Part shown: positions 1-8,656 of the stretch, piece by piece
How the letters are laid out: every line of letters begins with the position of its first letter
Position numbering within the stretch: the first letter of the stretch is position 1
Assembly (NCBI RefSeq): GCF_015223355.1
Contig: NZ_JADFFK010000017.1
Span: 1-64,000 of the forward strand
Origin: Salipiger mangrovisoli
GTDB lineage: Bacteria; Pseudomonadota; Alphaproteobacteria; Rhodobacterales; Rhodobacteraceae
Direction: 5' to 3'
Length of the DNA: 64,000 bases
Position numbers and translations under genes: made by a program
Notes under the pieces: generated by a model
Told to the model about the DNA's origin: nothing
The model's database searches: none
What the model saw: the letters and a program-made list of their open reading frames with translations, nothing else

Positions 1-2
1 GC

Positions 3-131
3 GAGGCGGGCGTGAGCAAGGCAATCGGCATCCTCAAGCGGGAGCTTCACCGCGACATCGGGCTGCTGGGGCTGATGTCGCCGGGCGAAGTGTCGGGCGC
101 CGTGCTCGAGGCAGCGCAGTTGCCTCGCTGA
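3..131 (+). CDS. FMN-dependent alpha-hydroxy-acid dehydrogenase, C-terminal end (partial)
   Basis: An open frame enters from the left edge and stops at TGA 129-131, giving about 42 residues. It contains EAGVSKAIGILKRELHRDI followed by a short GL-rich stretch. This matches the last helix of the L-lactate dehydrogenase/glycolate oxidase FMN family, where a G-x-x-G-V segment is followed by an amphipathic helix. Such enzymes oxidise 2-hydroxy acids to 2-oxo acids. It converges on the LysR gene with a 24-bp gap and probably belongs to the same hydroxy-acid locus. Family assignment rests only on this tail. Confidence 0.6.
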   Translation, partial: EAGVSKAIGILKRELHRDIGLLGLMSPGEVSGAVLEAAQLPR

Positions 132-155
132 GGGCCGCCGCAGCGCGTCGCCGGC

Positions 156-1046
156 TCAGGTGTTGCGATGGACTCCGTGCTCTTCGGAGAGATCGGCAAG
201 GACCTCGTGCAGCCGCGCAATGATCTCCGCACGCGGTGAGACCACGCGCTCGACGATACCGATGTGACGCGAAATCTGCGGGGTGCCGAAAGGTACCTGT
301 TCAAGGTCGCTGTCCTCGGGTTCGGTGAGCGCTGCGTGGGGCACGACGGAGATGCCGAGCCCCTGGCGCACGCAGGTCACGATCGAGCCGATGGTGTCGA
401 TCTCGGCGATGTCGTTGGCGACCACGCCCATGCGCGACAGCTCGGTGTCGATCACGTTGGCCAGGGGCACCGCGCTGCGGAATCGGACATAGGGCAGTGA
501 GGTCAGCGCCTGAACGGGATCGCGCAGATCGCTTCCCCGCGGGGCGATCAGCCAGAGCGGCTCTTTCAGGAATGTGCTCCACCGGAGTGACGAGGGAAAC
601 CCGACGTGCTCGGCAACCACCGCAGCGTCGAGCCGTCCTGCTGCGACGTCGGCAATGAGTGTCGAAGAAAGGGAGACACGCAGGTTCAGCTTCAGCTCGG
701 GGTAATCGCGGCGCATCCGCACGATGGCTTTCGGCAGGAGGTTCAGCGCGCTTGAACGCACCGACCCGAGCATGAGTGTTCCCGAAATCCGATCCCCCCG
801 CAGGCTGGCCTTCGTGTCATCCTCGAGGCGCAACATGTTGCGCGCCATTTCAATAACTTGCATTCCCTCAGCGGTTGGGCGCGGGGGCCGCGAAGCGCGC
901 TCGAAGATGCGGACTCCGAGTTCTTGTTCGAGGGTCTGAATTTGCTGGCTGACGGCAGAGGGGGTCAGCCCGACGACGTCTGCAGCACGCGCGAAGGTGC
1001 CATGGGCGGCAATGGCCACAACGGTCTTGAGTTGGCGGGTGTCCAT
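156..1046 (-). CDS. LysR family transcriptional regulator
   Basis: This 296-residue protein has the usual LysR length and layout. An N-terminal winged helix-turn-helix occupies roughly residues 1-60 (MDTRQLKTVVAIAAHGTF, then ARAADVVGLTPSAVSQQI). A substrate-binding-like effector domain fills the rest, starting near GTLMLGSVRSSALNLLP. It is transcribed away from the dehydrogenase-aldolase-transporter operon and shares its 180-bp upstream region, the classic arrangement for a LysR activator of the neighbouring operon. A dyad at 1066-1085 just upstream of its start codon is a likely operator. The co-inducer is unknown; a hydroxy acid or its oxidation product is inferred from context. Confidence 0.9.
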   Translation of the reverse strand: MDTRQLKTVVAIAAHGTFARAADVVGLTPSAVSQQIQTLEQELGVRIFERASRPPRPTAEGMQVIEMARNMLRLEDDTKASLRGDRISGTLMLGSVRSSALNLLPKAIVRMRRDYPELKLNLRVSLSSTLIADVAAGRLDAAVVAEHVGFPSSLRWSTFLKEPLWLIAPRGSDLRDPVQALTSLPYVRFRSAVPLANVIDTELSRMGVVANDIAEIDTIGSIVTCVRQGLGISVVPHAALTEPEDSDLEQVPFGTPQISRHIGIVERVVSPRAEIIARLHEVLADLSEEHGVHRNT

Positions 1047-1065
1047 GAATTTATCCAGTTTTGCT

Positions 1066-1085
1066 TAATCTGCAAAGCAGAATTA
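1066..1085. promoter_or_regulatory. Putative LysR operator (inverted repeat)
   Basis: The sequence TAATCTGCAAAGCAGAATTA is a near-perfect dyad: TCTGC and GCAGA arms around AAA, with AT-rich flanks. It lies 20 bp upstream of the LysR start codon and about 140 bp upstream of the dehydrogenase start, in the divergent intergenic region. Position and symmetry fit a LysR recognition site that autoregulates and activates the operon. Binding is inferred. Confidence 0.5.
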
Positions 1086-1225
1086 TTCGCTGTTGTGAAG
1101 TAAAACTTTCCAATATCCCGTTTCGGCAGGAGGAAGCGGCGCCCCTAGGAGAGGGCGCGGCTCCAATCGAAAACATGAGACCGAATGCCTTCCGCCCTGC
1201 CGCGGAGGATGTGGAGACCTACGCG

Positions 1226-2236
1226 ATGAGCAAAACCATTCTCGTTACCGGACCGGATCTGCATCCGAGCGCAGCGCGATACGTGCGCGACCATGGCTAC
1301 GAGACGGTGCACACGCCTCCCTATGCCGACAGCGCGGTGATCAAGGAATACATCCACAAGACCGGTGCTGTGGGGATCGTGTCTCGCATGGGCCGGATCG
1401 ATGCCAGCGTGCTCGCCGATGCCGGTTCGCTCAAGGTGATTTCCAAGCACGGCGTCGGGGTCGACAACATCGACCTGCAGGCCGCGGCGGACCGCGGCAT
1501 CCCGGTGCTCGTTGCCACAGGCGCCAACGCGGTTTCGGTCGCCGAGCATGCCATCGCCCTGCTGATGACCTGCGTGAAGCGGGTCCTGCCGCTCGACACC
1601 AGCTTGCGCGAGGGCCGTTGGGAGAAGCCCGGTTTCAAGGGCCGCGAGATCGCCGGCGCGACGCTGGGCCTGATGGGCATGGGCGCCATTGCCCGCGCCA
1701 CCGGCAAGATCGCCGTCGGCCTCGACATGAAGATCATCGGCTATGACCCTTATGCGAGCGACGAGGCCTTTGCCGCGATCGGAGCCACCCGATGCGACAG
1801 CTTCGAGGAGCTGCTTGCCGGGTCCGATTTCCTTAGCCTGCACTGCCCGCTCACTGACCAGACCCGCGGCCTTCTGGACGCGGAGGCTTTCTCGAAAATT
1901 CGCGACGGGGCTTACGTCATCAACACCGCCCGCGGCGGGCTGATTGACGAGGCCGCGCTGCTCGAGGCAGTGCGCTCCGGCAAGCTGGCTGGTGCGGGCC
2001 TCGACAGTTTCGCTGTCGAGCCGCCCGCCGCGGACCACCAGTTCTGGGACGAGCCGCGGATTGTCGTCACGCCGCACATCGGCGGGGTGACCGCCGAGGC
2101 GAACGCCCGGGTCGGCGTCGACGCGGTCAGCGGCATCATCAGCTATCTCGCCGGCGAGCAGCTCCCGCCGCAACGCATCATCAACCGCGCCCTGCTGGAC
2201 AGCGCGCGCGCCACCCTTTCCAAGGTAGAGGACTAA
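1226..2236 (+). CDS. D-2-hydroxyacid dehydrogenase (phosphoglycerate dehydrogenase-like)
   Basis: This 336-residue NAD-dependent dehydrogenase has a nucleotide-binding loop GLMGMGAIAR near residue 148. The catalytic Arg region NTARGGLIDE lies near 233 and the catalytic His in PHIGGVT near 283, the signature set of the D-isomer-specific 2-hydroxyacid dehydrogenases. It reversibly interconverts 2-oxo acids and D-2-hydroxy acids in the cytosol. The frame is open upstream to 1061, but ATG 1226 is preferred: it follows a GGAG motif, and MSKTILVTGPDLHP fits the family N-terminus. It is the first gene of the operon; the downstream RraA-like gene follows 3 bp after the stop. The true substrate is unknown. 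Confidence 0.88.
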   Translation: MSKTILVTGPDLHPSAARYVRDHGYETVHTPPYADSAVIKEYIHKTGAVGIVSRMGRIDASVLADAGSLKVISKHGVGVDNIDLQAAADRGIPVLVATGANAVSVAEHAIALLMTCVKRVLPLDTSLREGRWEKPGFKGREIAGATLGLMGMGAIARATGKIAVGLDMKIIGYDPYASDEAFAAIGATRCDSFEELLAGSDFLSLHCPLTDQTRGLLDAEAFSKIRDGAYVINTARGGLIDEAALLEAVRSGKLAGAGLDSFAVEPPAADHQFWDEPRIVVTPHIGGVTAEANARVGVDAVSGIISYLAGEQLPPQRIINRALLDSARATLSKVED

Positions 2237-2239
2237 TCC

Positions 2240-2920
2240 ATGTCGATCGGTTTCCGTATCTGCACCCGCGAGAACGTCGCATCCAAAGAGCTTGTCGAGG
2301 CCTTCTCCAAGCTGCCCGTCGCCAACGTTTCGGACTCCATGTCGCGCCTCAGCGCCGCAGGCCCAACACTGCGTCCGATGCATGCCTCGGGTGGCATGGC
2401 CGGTGTCGCGATCACGGTGAAATGCCGCCCCGGCGACAACCTCATGCTGCACAAGGCCATCGACATGGCCGTGCCGGGTGACGTGATCGTGGTGGACGCC
2501 GGTGGCGAGACCACCAATGCGCTGATGGGTGAGCTGATGCTGGCCTACGCCATCAAGCGCGGTGTCGTGGGCTTCGTGCTCAACGGAGCGATCCGCGACC
2601 TCGACGCCTTCGTGGAAACCAATCTGCCGACCTTTGCCGTCGGCGTCACGCACCGCGGCCCGTACAAGGACGGGCCCGGCGAGATCAATGTGCCGATCTG
2701 CCTTGGAGGCATGGTGATCAACCCCGGTGACATCGTGATCGGCGATGCCGACGGCGTGCTGTCCGTGCCGCTGGCGGACGCAGAGGAGGTGCTGGCCAAG
2801 ACCGAGGCCAAGCAGGACGCCGAGGTGCGCCAGATGAAGGCCATCGCAGAAGGCACGAACGACCGGACGTGGGTGGACGCAGCGCTCAAGAAGCTGGGCT
2901 GTGCTCTGCCGACCGACTGA
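2240..2920 (+). CDS. RraA family protein (4-hydroxy-4-methyl-2-oxoglutarate aldolase-like)
   Basis: This 226-residue protein matches the RraA/dimethylmenaquinone methyltransferase-like family. It starts with a segment containing LPVANVSDSMSRL and carries the conserved GGETTNALMGELMLAYA and GFVLNGAIRDLDA segments. The G-x-x-R-D motif binds the divalent metal and substrate carboxylate in HMG/CHA aldolases. Members in catabolic operons split 4-hydroxy-2-oxo acids to pyruvate or oxaloacetate. Adjacency to a 2-hydroxyacid dehydrogenase and carboxylate transporters supports an aldolase or decarboxylase role rather than RNase E regulation. Confidence 0.85.
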   Translation: MSIGFRICTRENVASKELVEAFSKLPVANVSDSMSRLSAAGPTLRPMHASGGMAGVAITVKCRPGDNLMLHKAIDMAVPGDVIVVDAGGETTNALMGELMLAYAIKRGVVGFVLNGAIRDLDAFVETNLPTFAVGVTHRGPYKDGPGEINVPICLGGMVINPGDIVIGDADGVLSVPLADAEEVLAKTEAKQDAEVRQMKAIAEGTNDRTWVDAALKKLGCALPTD

Positions 2921-2949
2921 ACAACGAGTTGAACCAAGGGAGGAAAAAG

Positions 2950-3903
2950 ATGTTCAATTCCATCAAGTACGCCACCGTGATCGGGGCCACGCTGATCGCC
3001 GGCGCCGCCATGGCGCAGGACTACCCGGAGAAGCCGATCGAGGTTATCGTCGGCTACTCCGCCGGCGGCGGCACCGATGTCATGGCGCGCACTGCCGCGC
3101 CCTTCATCGAGAAATACCTCGGTGACGGCGCGAGCCTCGTGGTCAAGAACGTGCCGGGTGCCTCGGGCCAGATCGGTGTGACCGAAGTCGCCAACGCAGA
3201 CCCCGATGGTTACACCCTCGGCACCTTCAATTTGCCGGGCATGATGGCGCGCACCATCGACCGCGAAGCCGACTACTCGGCCGAAAGCTTCACCTATCTG
3301 GCGAACGTGGTGAACGACCCCAACGTGATCGTCACCTCCAAGCGCAGCGGCATCGAAACCATGGACCAGCTCGTCGAAGAGGCGCGCGCGAACCCCGGTG
3401 CGGTGACCGTCGGCATGTCGAGCCTCGGCGGTGACGACCACTTCATGCTGATCAAGCTGCAGAACCTCACCGAGTCCGAGTTCACCATCGTGCCGTTCCG
3501 CGGCTCGGCCCCGGCGCGCACCGCGCTGATGGGCGGCCACGTGGCCATGGGCATCCTCAACATCTCCGAGGTCGCCAGCTTTCAGGATGACCTGAACGTG
3601 CTGGGCATCGCCACCACCGAGCGTTCGGACTTTGCGCCCGACCTGCCGACCTTCTCCGAGCAGGGCTACGAGCTGGTGAACGGCTCGATGCGCGGCTTCG
3701 TCGCGCCCAAGGGCCTGCCCGAGGATGTCGAGGCCAAGCTTGTTGCCGCCTTCGAGCAGCTCAACGGCGACGAGGAGTTCCTCGCAGCGATGGCCGCGAC
3801 CTCGAACCCGGTCGAAGTGGTCACAGGCGATGACTTCCAGGTTCTGACCCAGGAGCTGTGGGATCTTGCCAAGGCTGTCTGGGACGAGACCCCCTGGAAC
3901 TGA
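2950..3903 (+). CDS. Tripartite tricarboxylate transporter substrate-binding protein (TctC family)
   Basis: This periplasmic binding protein has 317 residues. A Sec signal peptide (MFNSIKYATVIGATLIAGAA, cut near AMA-QDY) precedes the hallmark TctC start YPEKPIEVIVGYSAGGGTDV, and GMSSLGGDDHFM lies mid-protein. It should capture a carboxylate and deliver it to the TctA/TctB membrane subunits encoded next. ATG 2950 was chosen because it follows a strong GGGAGGAAA ribosome-binding site and begins the signal peptide. A 131-bp gap before tctB is common in such operons and may let the binding protein be made in excess. Confidence 0.93.
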   Translation: MFNSIKYATVIGATLIAGAAMAQDYPEKPIEVIVGYSAGGGTDVMARTAAPFIEKYLGDGASLVVKNVPGASGQIGVTEVANADPDGYTLGTFNLPGMMARTIDREADYSAESFTYLANVVNDPNVIVTSKRSGIETMDQLVEEARANPGAVTVGMSSLGGDDHFMLIKLQNLTESEFTIVPFRGSAPARTALMGGHVAMGILNISEVASFQDDLNVLGIATTERSDFAPDLPTFSEQGYELVNGSMRGFVAPKGLPEDVEAKLVAAFEQLNGDEEFLAAMAATSNPVEVVTGDDFQVLTQELWDLAKAVWDETPWN

Positions 3904-4034
3904 GTTCCTCCCAGGGGGCCCTGCCCGGTGCATGCAGCGCCAGCCGCGTCCCCGCCTTTTCTCTCTTTTCCTTATAGAGCGCGGTGGCAGGGCAAAGTAC
4001 CGCCGCCGCAGCTTCAGACGCAGGGAGCCGACCC

Positions 4035-4496
4035 ATGTCCGACCGACACACATCCCGCCTGCTGCGCCCCGAAACGCTGACCGCCATTGGCATCATCGTC
4101 GTGGCCGCCTTCTTCCTTCTTGCCACGACCGATTTGCGACCGATTTCCGCCCTGCTTCCGGGGGCGATGCTGAGCGGCCTTGTCGTTCTGGCCGTTGCGC
4201 TTCTGGTCCGGGACCAGCGCAAAGCCTCCGACGGAGAACCTCCGGTTCAATTGAGCCGTGCGCCCATGCGCGTCATCGGGGCATTTGCGCTGATCGTCGG
4301 CTACGCGCTGGCCACCGATTTCATCGGTTTCTACCCGAGCACCATCGCGATTATCCCGCTGGTGTCCGCGCTCTTCGGCTTCCGCAATCCGCTTGGCCTG
4401 CTCGCCGCGACCGTGATCGTGGTCGGAGCCGTCTACCTGATCTTCGACTTCGGCATGTCGCAGGATTTTCCTGCCGGCCGTCTCTGGCAGAACTGA
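4035..4496 (+). CDS. Tripartite tricarboxylate transporter small permease (TctB family)
   Basis: This 153-residue membrane protein has four predicted hydrophobic segments (ETLTAIGIIVVAAFFLLATT, LLPGAMLSGLVVLAVALLV, IGAFALIVGYALATDFIGF, and LGLLAATVIVVGAVYLIFDF). TctB subunits are usually about 150-170 residues with four helices. ATG 4035 follows GGAG and is preferred over an upstream in-frame ATG at 3984. It sits between the tctC and tctA homologues, so its role in the three-part carboxylate importer is well supported although TctB sequences are weakly conserved. Confidence 0.88.
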   Translation: MSDRHTSRLLRPETLTAIGIIVVAAFFLLATTDLRPISALLPGAMLSGLVVLAVALLVRDQRKASDGEPPVQLSRAPMRVIGAFALIVGYALATDFIGFYPSTIAIIPLVSALFGFRNPLGLLAATVIVVGAVYLIFDFGMSQDFPAGRLWQN

Positions 4497-4503
4497 GGCC
4501 GCC

Positions 4504-6009
4504 ATGTATTCCGATCTTCTCCACGCACTTCCCGAAGTCTTCGGCCTGACGAACTTCTTCGCGGTGATCATCGGCGTGGTCGCCGGGATCGTCGTCGGCG
4601 CCATGCCCGGGCTTTCGGCCACCATGGCGATCTCTGTTCTCGTGCCCTTCACCTTCGGCCTCGAGCCGCTGGTGGCGCTTGGCCTGATGGCCGGCATCTA
4701 CAATGGCGCCATGTACGGCGGCGCGATCCCTGCGGTGCTGCTGCGCATCCCCGGCACCCCGGCGGCAGTGGCAACCACCTTCGACGGGTACCCGATGGCA
4801 CAGAAGGGGCAGGGAGGTTTCGCGCTGCAGGTCGCCGTGGTCTCCTCGTCGATCGGCGGCATCGCCTCGGCCTTTGCCCTTATGCTGCTGGCGCCGCCGC
4901 TGTCCAAGGTGACGCTGCTCTTCGGCCCGTCCGAGGTGTTCTGGGTCGCGGTCTTCGGCCTGGCTTCGATCATCTTCCTGCTTGGTGGCAACCCGATCAA
5001 AGGGCTGATCAGTGCCTGCTTTGGCGTCTTTGTCTCGGTGATCGGCTCGGACCCGATCTATGGCAACGACCGCTTCACCTTCGGCCAGCTCGAACTTCTG
5101 GACGGCATCAACATGGTGATCCTGCTGGTTGGCCTCTACGCGCTGCCGCCGGTCATCGACTTGCTCGAGACACCGCTGAAGACCGATGGAATTGGCAAGA
5201 GCCAACTCGGCACCGAGCCGATCTGGAAAACGCTGCCGAGGATGAAGCACTTCTGGAAGACCTGGCTGCGCTCGTCCTTCATCGGCATCTGGATCGGCAT
5301 CCTGCCCGGTGCGGGAGGGTCCATGGCGGCCTTCATGTCCTACAACGAAGCGCGCCGCGCCTCGAAGAACCCCGAAGCCTGGGGCGAGGGCGAGCCCGAG
5401 GGTGTCGCCGCCGCTGAGACCGCCAACAATGCCGACACAGCCTCGGCCCTGATCCCGGCGCTGACGCTGGGCATCCCGGGCACCGCCGTTGCGGCGGTCA
5501 TGCTGGGCGGCCTTCTGGTGCACGGCCTGCAACCCGGTCCCATGCTGTTCCGCGACAATCCCGACATCGTCTTCGGCTTCATGTGGCAGTTCCTGTTCGG
5601 CGCCATTCTTCTGGTGCTGCTGGGCGGCTCGCTGGCGACGAACAGCTTCGCGCGGCTGCTGAACCTGCCGCGGCCGCTGCTCGGCTCGATCATCATCGTG
5701 CTCATGCTGATCGGGGTCTATTCGATCCATGGTCGCATGTTCGACGTCTACATGATGCTGGGCTTCGGTGCCGTCGGCTGGGTCATGGACAAGCTGAAGT
5801 TTCCGCTGCCGCCGGTGGTGCTCGGGCTCATCCTTGGTGGCTTTGCGGAAGAGAACCTGCGCCTCGCCCTGCGTATCGGACGCGGTGATTGGATGGTCCT
5901 GTTCAGCAACGTGACCAGCCTTGTCATCGTCGCGCTGACCGTCGCCGTCATCGTCGGCCCGATCCTGAAGAAGAAGTTCGCGCGGCCCAAGACGCAAGAC
6001 GCGACCTGA
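4504..6009 (+). CDS. Tripartite tricarboxylate transporter large permease (TctA family)
   Basis: This 501-residue inner-membrane protein has about twelve hydrophobic segments and the conserved TctA motif GIVVGAMPGLSATMAISV near residues 28-45. A second copy-like motif, GIWIGILPGAGGSMAAFMSY, lies near 260-280. Length and motifs match the sodium-coupled TctA translocation subunit. It starts 7 bp after tctB. The protein ends in a basic tail before a 40-bp gap to the metallo-hydrolase gene. Confidence 0.95.
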   Translation: MYSDLLHALPEVFGLTNFFAVIIGVVAGIVVGAMPGLSATMAISVLVPFTFGLEPLVALGLMAGIYNGAMYGGAIPAVLLRIPGTPAAVATTFDGYPMAQKGQGGFALQVAVVSSSIGGIASAFALMLLAPPLSKVTLLFGPSEVFWVAVFGLASIIFLLGGNPIKGLISACFGVFVSVIGSDPIYGNDRFTFGQLELLDGINMVILLVGLYALPPVIDLLETPLKTDGIGKSQLGTEPIWKTLPRMKHFWKTWLRSSFIGIWIGILPGAGGSMAAFMSYNEARRASKNPEAWGEGEPEGVAAAETANNADTASALIPALTLGIPGTAVAAVMLGGLLVHGLQPGPMLFRDNPDIVFGFMWQFLFGAILLVLLGGSLATNSFARLLNLPRPLLGSIIIVLMLIGVYSIHGRMFDVYMMLGFGAVGWVMDKLKFPLPPVVLGLILGGFAEENLRLALRIGRGDWMVLFSNVTSLVIVALTVAVIVGPILKKKFARPKTQDAT

Positions 6010-6049
6010 CACCGACACCCGACCGAGTATCTGTGAAGAGGAGAAACAG

Positions 6050-7057
6050 ATGAAAACCGGATTGAAAAGCGCGCTGCTCGGCGCCAGCCTCCTGGCCGGC
6101 CCGGCGATGGCCGCGAGTGACGCCGAGCTGTCGGAGCGTCACCTCGCGTTGGCCACCGAGGCGGCGGGGGACGAGCTGTCCTACGTGCTGAACAACTGCA
6201 ACAACATTGGCAAGTCCTACGACATGGACCCGCATTCGATGCACGACGTGCTGGGCAAGCTGATCAACAAGGGCGATCCGCGTCCGGCCTCGGCCTTCGA
6301 CAATTTGCACTTCCTTGGGACCGGCTGGGTGACCGCTTGGGCCGTCACGACCGACGACGGCATCATTCTGCTTGACGCGCTGAACAACGCGGAGGAGGCG
6401 CAGCGCTACATCGAGGATGGTCTCGTGGCGCTCGGACTCGATCCGGCCGACATCAAGAAGATCATCGTGTCGCATGGGCACGGCGACCACTACGGCGGCG
6501 CGACCTACCTCAAGGAAAAATACGGGGCCGAGATCATCATGTCCGAGGCGGACTGGGAAGAAATCGCCAAACCCGACCTGCCGGATGACGAACTCTGGGG
6601 TCGCCCACCGGCGCGCGAGACCTCGGTCGCTGATGGCGATACGGTATCGCTCGGCGGGACCAACGTCGGCATCGTCACGACGCCGGGCCACACCCCTGGG
6701 ACCATCGCGCTCATCGTGCCCGTGCAGGATGGCGGCGAGCAGCACAAGGCGGTGATCTGGGGCGGCAATGGTCTCAACTTTGGCGCCAAGCCTGACCGCT
6801 TCCTGCAGATGATGGACTCCGCCGACAAGATCGGCGCGCTTGGCGAGAGCGACAACGTCGATGTCTTCCTGTCGAACCACGCGTCACTGGACGATACCTT
6901 CGCCAAGTTCGATGCGCTTGAGACCCGCGCCGAGGGCGAGCCGAACCCCTTCGTCACCGGCACCGAAGGCGTGCGCCGCATCGGCACCGCGCTGGAGCAC
7001 TGCGTGGCGGCGCATCTGGCAACCTTCGCCCCCGATCAGGTTCCCGCGGACCTGTGA
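6050..7057 (+). CDS. Exported metallo-beta-lactamase-fold hydrolase
   Basis: This 335-residue protein has a Sec signal peptide (MKTGLKSALLGASLLAGPAM, cut near MAA-SDA). The metal motif HGHGDH lies near residues 142-147 (VSHGHGDHYGGATYL). A later metal-ligand histidine is in TPGHTPGTIAL near 213, and another lies in LSNHASLDD near 280. The arrangement resembles subclass B3-type periplasmic metallo-hydrolases. Embedded between two transporter sets, it probably hydrolyses a periplasmic ester or lactone precursor of the imported acid rather than acting as an antibiotic resistance enzyme; this is inference. A GAGGAGA ribosome-binding site precedes the start. Confidence 0.85.
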   Translation: MKTGLKSALLGASLLAGPAMAASDAELSERHLALATEAAGDELSYVLNNCNNIGKSYDMDPHSMHDVLGKLINKGDPRPASAFDNLHFLGTGWVTAWAVTTDDGIILLDALNNAEEAQRYIEDGLVALGLDPADIKKIIVSHGHGDHYGGATYLKEKYGAEIIMSEADWEEIAKPDLPDDELWGRPPARETSVADGDTVSLGGTNVGIVTTPGHTPGTIALIVPVQDGGEQHKAVIWGGNGLNFGAKPDRFLQMMDSADKIGALGESDNVDVFLSNHASLDDTFAKFDALETRAEGEPNPFVTGTEGVRRIGTALEHCVAAHLATFAPDQVPADL

Positions 7058-7140
7058 CATCAGATCTGCGCGGGGGTGGCACTAACCGCCATCCTGCGCG
7101 ACAAGCGATGCAACTCCTGGCCAAAGGAAAGGCCCGATCA

Positions 7141-8109
7141 ATGAAGCACACTGTCATCACGGCGCTTGCCGCCCTCGTCAGCACCACCGCCGCAGCACAG
7201 GCCGCGGACTGGACCGGTTACACCTACTCCGCGGTTCCCACCACCGCCGCCGTGCAGGGCATGGAGCGGATCACCGAGCGCGCCGCCGAGGAAGCGGGCG
7301 TCGACATCACCCTGCACCTGGGCAAAACGCTGCAGATCGCCTCGTCTGACATCACCCAGGCGGTCGGTGACGGCATTCTCGATTTCGCGGCCGACTACTT
7401 CTTCTCCGGCAACGTGCCCATCGCGCGGGTGCTGAACCTGCCGATGCTGATCGAGAACGAGGAAGAATGGAACGCCGCCTATGCCGCCATCGAGCCGGTG
7501 CTTGAGGACGCCTTTGCCGGGCAGGGCGTGGTGCTGCTGGGCGGCTACCGCTACCCGCAGCAGGTGATCTTCACCACCTTCGAGCTCGACAGCCTCGATG
7601 ACCTTGAGGGCCACAAGATCCGCGTCACCTCGCCGGAGCAGGGCGAGTTCGTCTCTGCCTTTGGCGGCGCGCCGATCACCTTGTCCGGCAGCGACGTGCC
7701 GACCTCTCTCGAACGCGGTGTGATCGATGGTGTGCTGACCGCCAGTGCCGGGGGCGCGAAAAACTGGGGCGAGTTCCTGCCCTACAACCTGCGTTTCCCG
7801 GTTAATTACGGCAACTCCGCGATCATCGCCAACGTCGATGCCTTCGAGGACCTCGACGAGGCCAGCCAGGAAGCGCTGCGCAACATCGTCGCCGAAGAGG
7901 GTGCGGCAATCACCGCGAACTTCCTGATCGACGAGCAGACCCAGATGGAAAAGCAGCAAGGCGCGGGCATGACCATCGTTCAGCCCGCCGAAGGTGATGC
8001 TGCCATCGCGCGCGAGAAGCTGGCCCCGTTCTGGGAGAGCTGGGCCGCGCAGAACGGCCCGGAATACGAGGACGCGCTGGCGCGTGTTCGCGAAGCGATC
8101 GGGAAGTGA
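7141..8109 (+). CDS. TRAP transporter substrate-binding protein (DctP family)
   Basis: This 322-residue periplasmic protein has a signal peptide (MKHTVITALAALVSTTAAAQ, cut near AQA-ADW) and a DctP-type binding fold. GHKIRVTSPEQGEFVSAFGG corresponds to the family segment carrying the carboxylate-binding arginine, and a later segment includes SLERGVIDGVL. It should bind an organic acid for the DctQ-DctM permease directly downstream. ATG 7141 follows AAAGGAAAGG and starts the signal peptide; an earlier in-frame start at 7054 lacks this logic. Next gene begins 1 bp after its stop. Confidence 0.9.
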   Translation: MKHTVITALAALVSTTAAAQAADWTGYTYSAVPTTAAVQGMERITERAAEEAGVDITLHLGKTLQIASSDITQAVGDGILDFAADYFFSGNVPIARVLNLPMLIENEEEWNAAYAAIEPVLEDAFAGQGVVLLGGYRYPQQVIFTTFELDSLDDLEGHKIRVTSPEQGEFVSAFGGAPITLSGSDVPTSLERGVIDGVLTASAGGAKNWGEFLPYNLRFPVNYGNSAIIANVDAFEDLDEASQEALRNIVAEEGAAITANFLIDEQTQMEKQQGAGMTIVQPAEGDAAIAREKLAPFWESWAAQNGPEYEDALARVREAIGK

Positions 8110-8110
8110 G

Positions 8111-8656
8111 ATGAGCGAAACGACCCACCCTGGGGGGCCGGCTTCGGCCGGCGCCCTCTTCGACTGGATCGCCTGCGCGACGCAATGGCTGACCGGGATC
8201 GCGCTGGCGGCACTGGTGCTGCTGGTTGCGGGCGAGGCTTTCCTGCGCGGCATGGCGAATTACTCGCTGGGCTTCGCCGAGGAGGTCTCGGGCTATCTGG
8301 TCGTGGCGCTGACCTTCTTCGGGGCCGCCCTCACGCTGCGCAGCCAGGCCTTGTTCCAGGTGAATTTCCTGTTTGACCAGCTGCCTGCCGGCGCCCGAGC
8401 CCTCATCATGCGCGCCTTCATCGTGCTTTCCATCGGGGTCTGCGCCGTGCTGGCATGGCAGACCTTCGGTCTCGTCGACAGCTCCTTCTCGCGCGGTAAG
8501 TTCGCGCCGACAGTGCTGCGCACGCCGTTGTGGATCCCGCAACTCCTGATGCCGCTCGGGTTCTCCGTGCTCGGCATCTTCCTTGTCGAACAATTCCTGC
8601 TCTGCGGACGGCGCTCGACCGCCGCAGGCGATGACGGCCCGGAGGCCGACACCTGA
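8111..8656 (+). CDS. TRAP transporter small permease (DctQ family)
   Basis: This 181-residue membrane protein has four hydrophobic segments. The typical DctQ features are LVLLVAGEAFLRGMANYSL, followed by a FAEEVSGYLVVALTFFGAAL segment. It forms the small membrane subunit of the TRAP importer. ATG 8111 is one base after the dctP stop, and its own stop overlaps the dctM start (TGATG), so the three are translationally coupled. Confidence 0.9.
   Translation: MSETTHPGGPASAGALFDWIACATQWLTGIALAALVLLVAGEAFLRGMANYSLGFAEEVSGYLVVALTFFGAALTLRSQALFQVNFLFDQLPAGARALIMRAFIVLSIGVCAVLAWQTFGLVDSSFSRGKFAPTVLRTPLWIPQLLMPLGFSVLGIFLVEQFLLCGRRSTAAGDDGPEADT

Noticed and set aside
1145-2653. 502-codon reverse-strand open frame
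   Set aside because: It lies antisense to the dehydrogenase and RraA genes, which have clear motifs and ribosome-binding sites. Its composition (Arg, His and Asp rich, low complexity) is typical of a high-GC shadow frame.
6050-7057. Metallo-hydrolase as an antibiotic-resistance beta-lactamase
   Set aside because: The fold and metal motif fit, but its location inside a carboxylate uptake and catabolism operon makes a catabolic hydrolase more likely.
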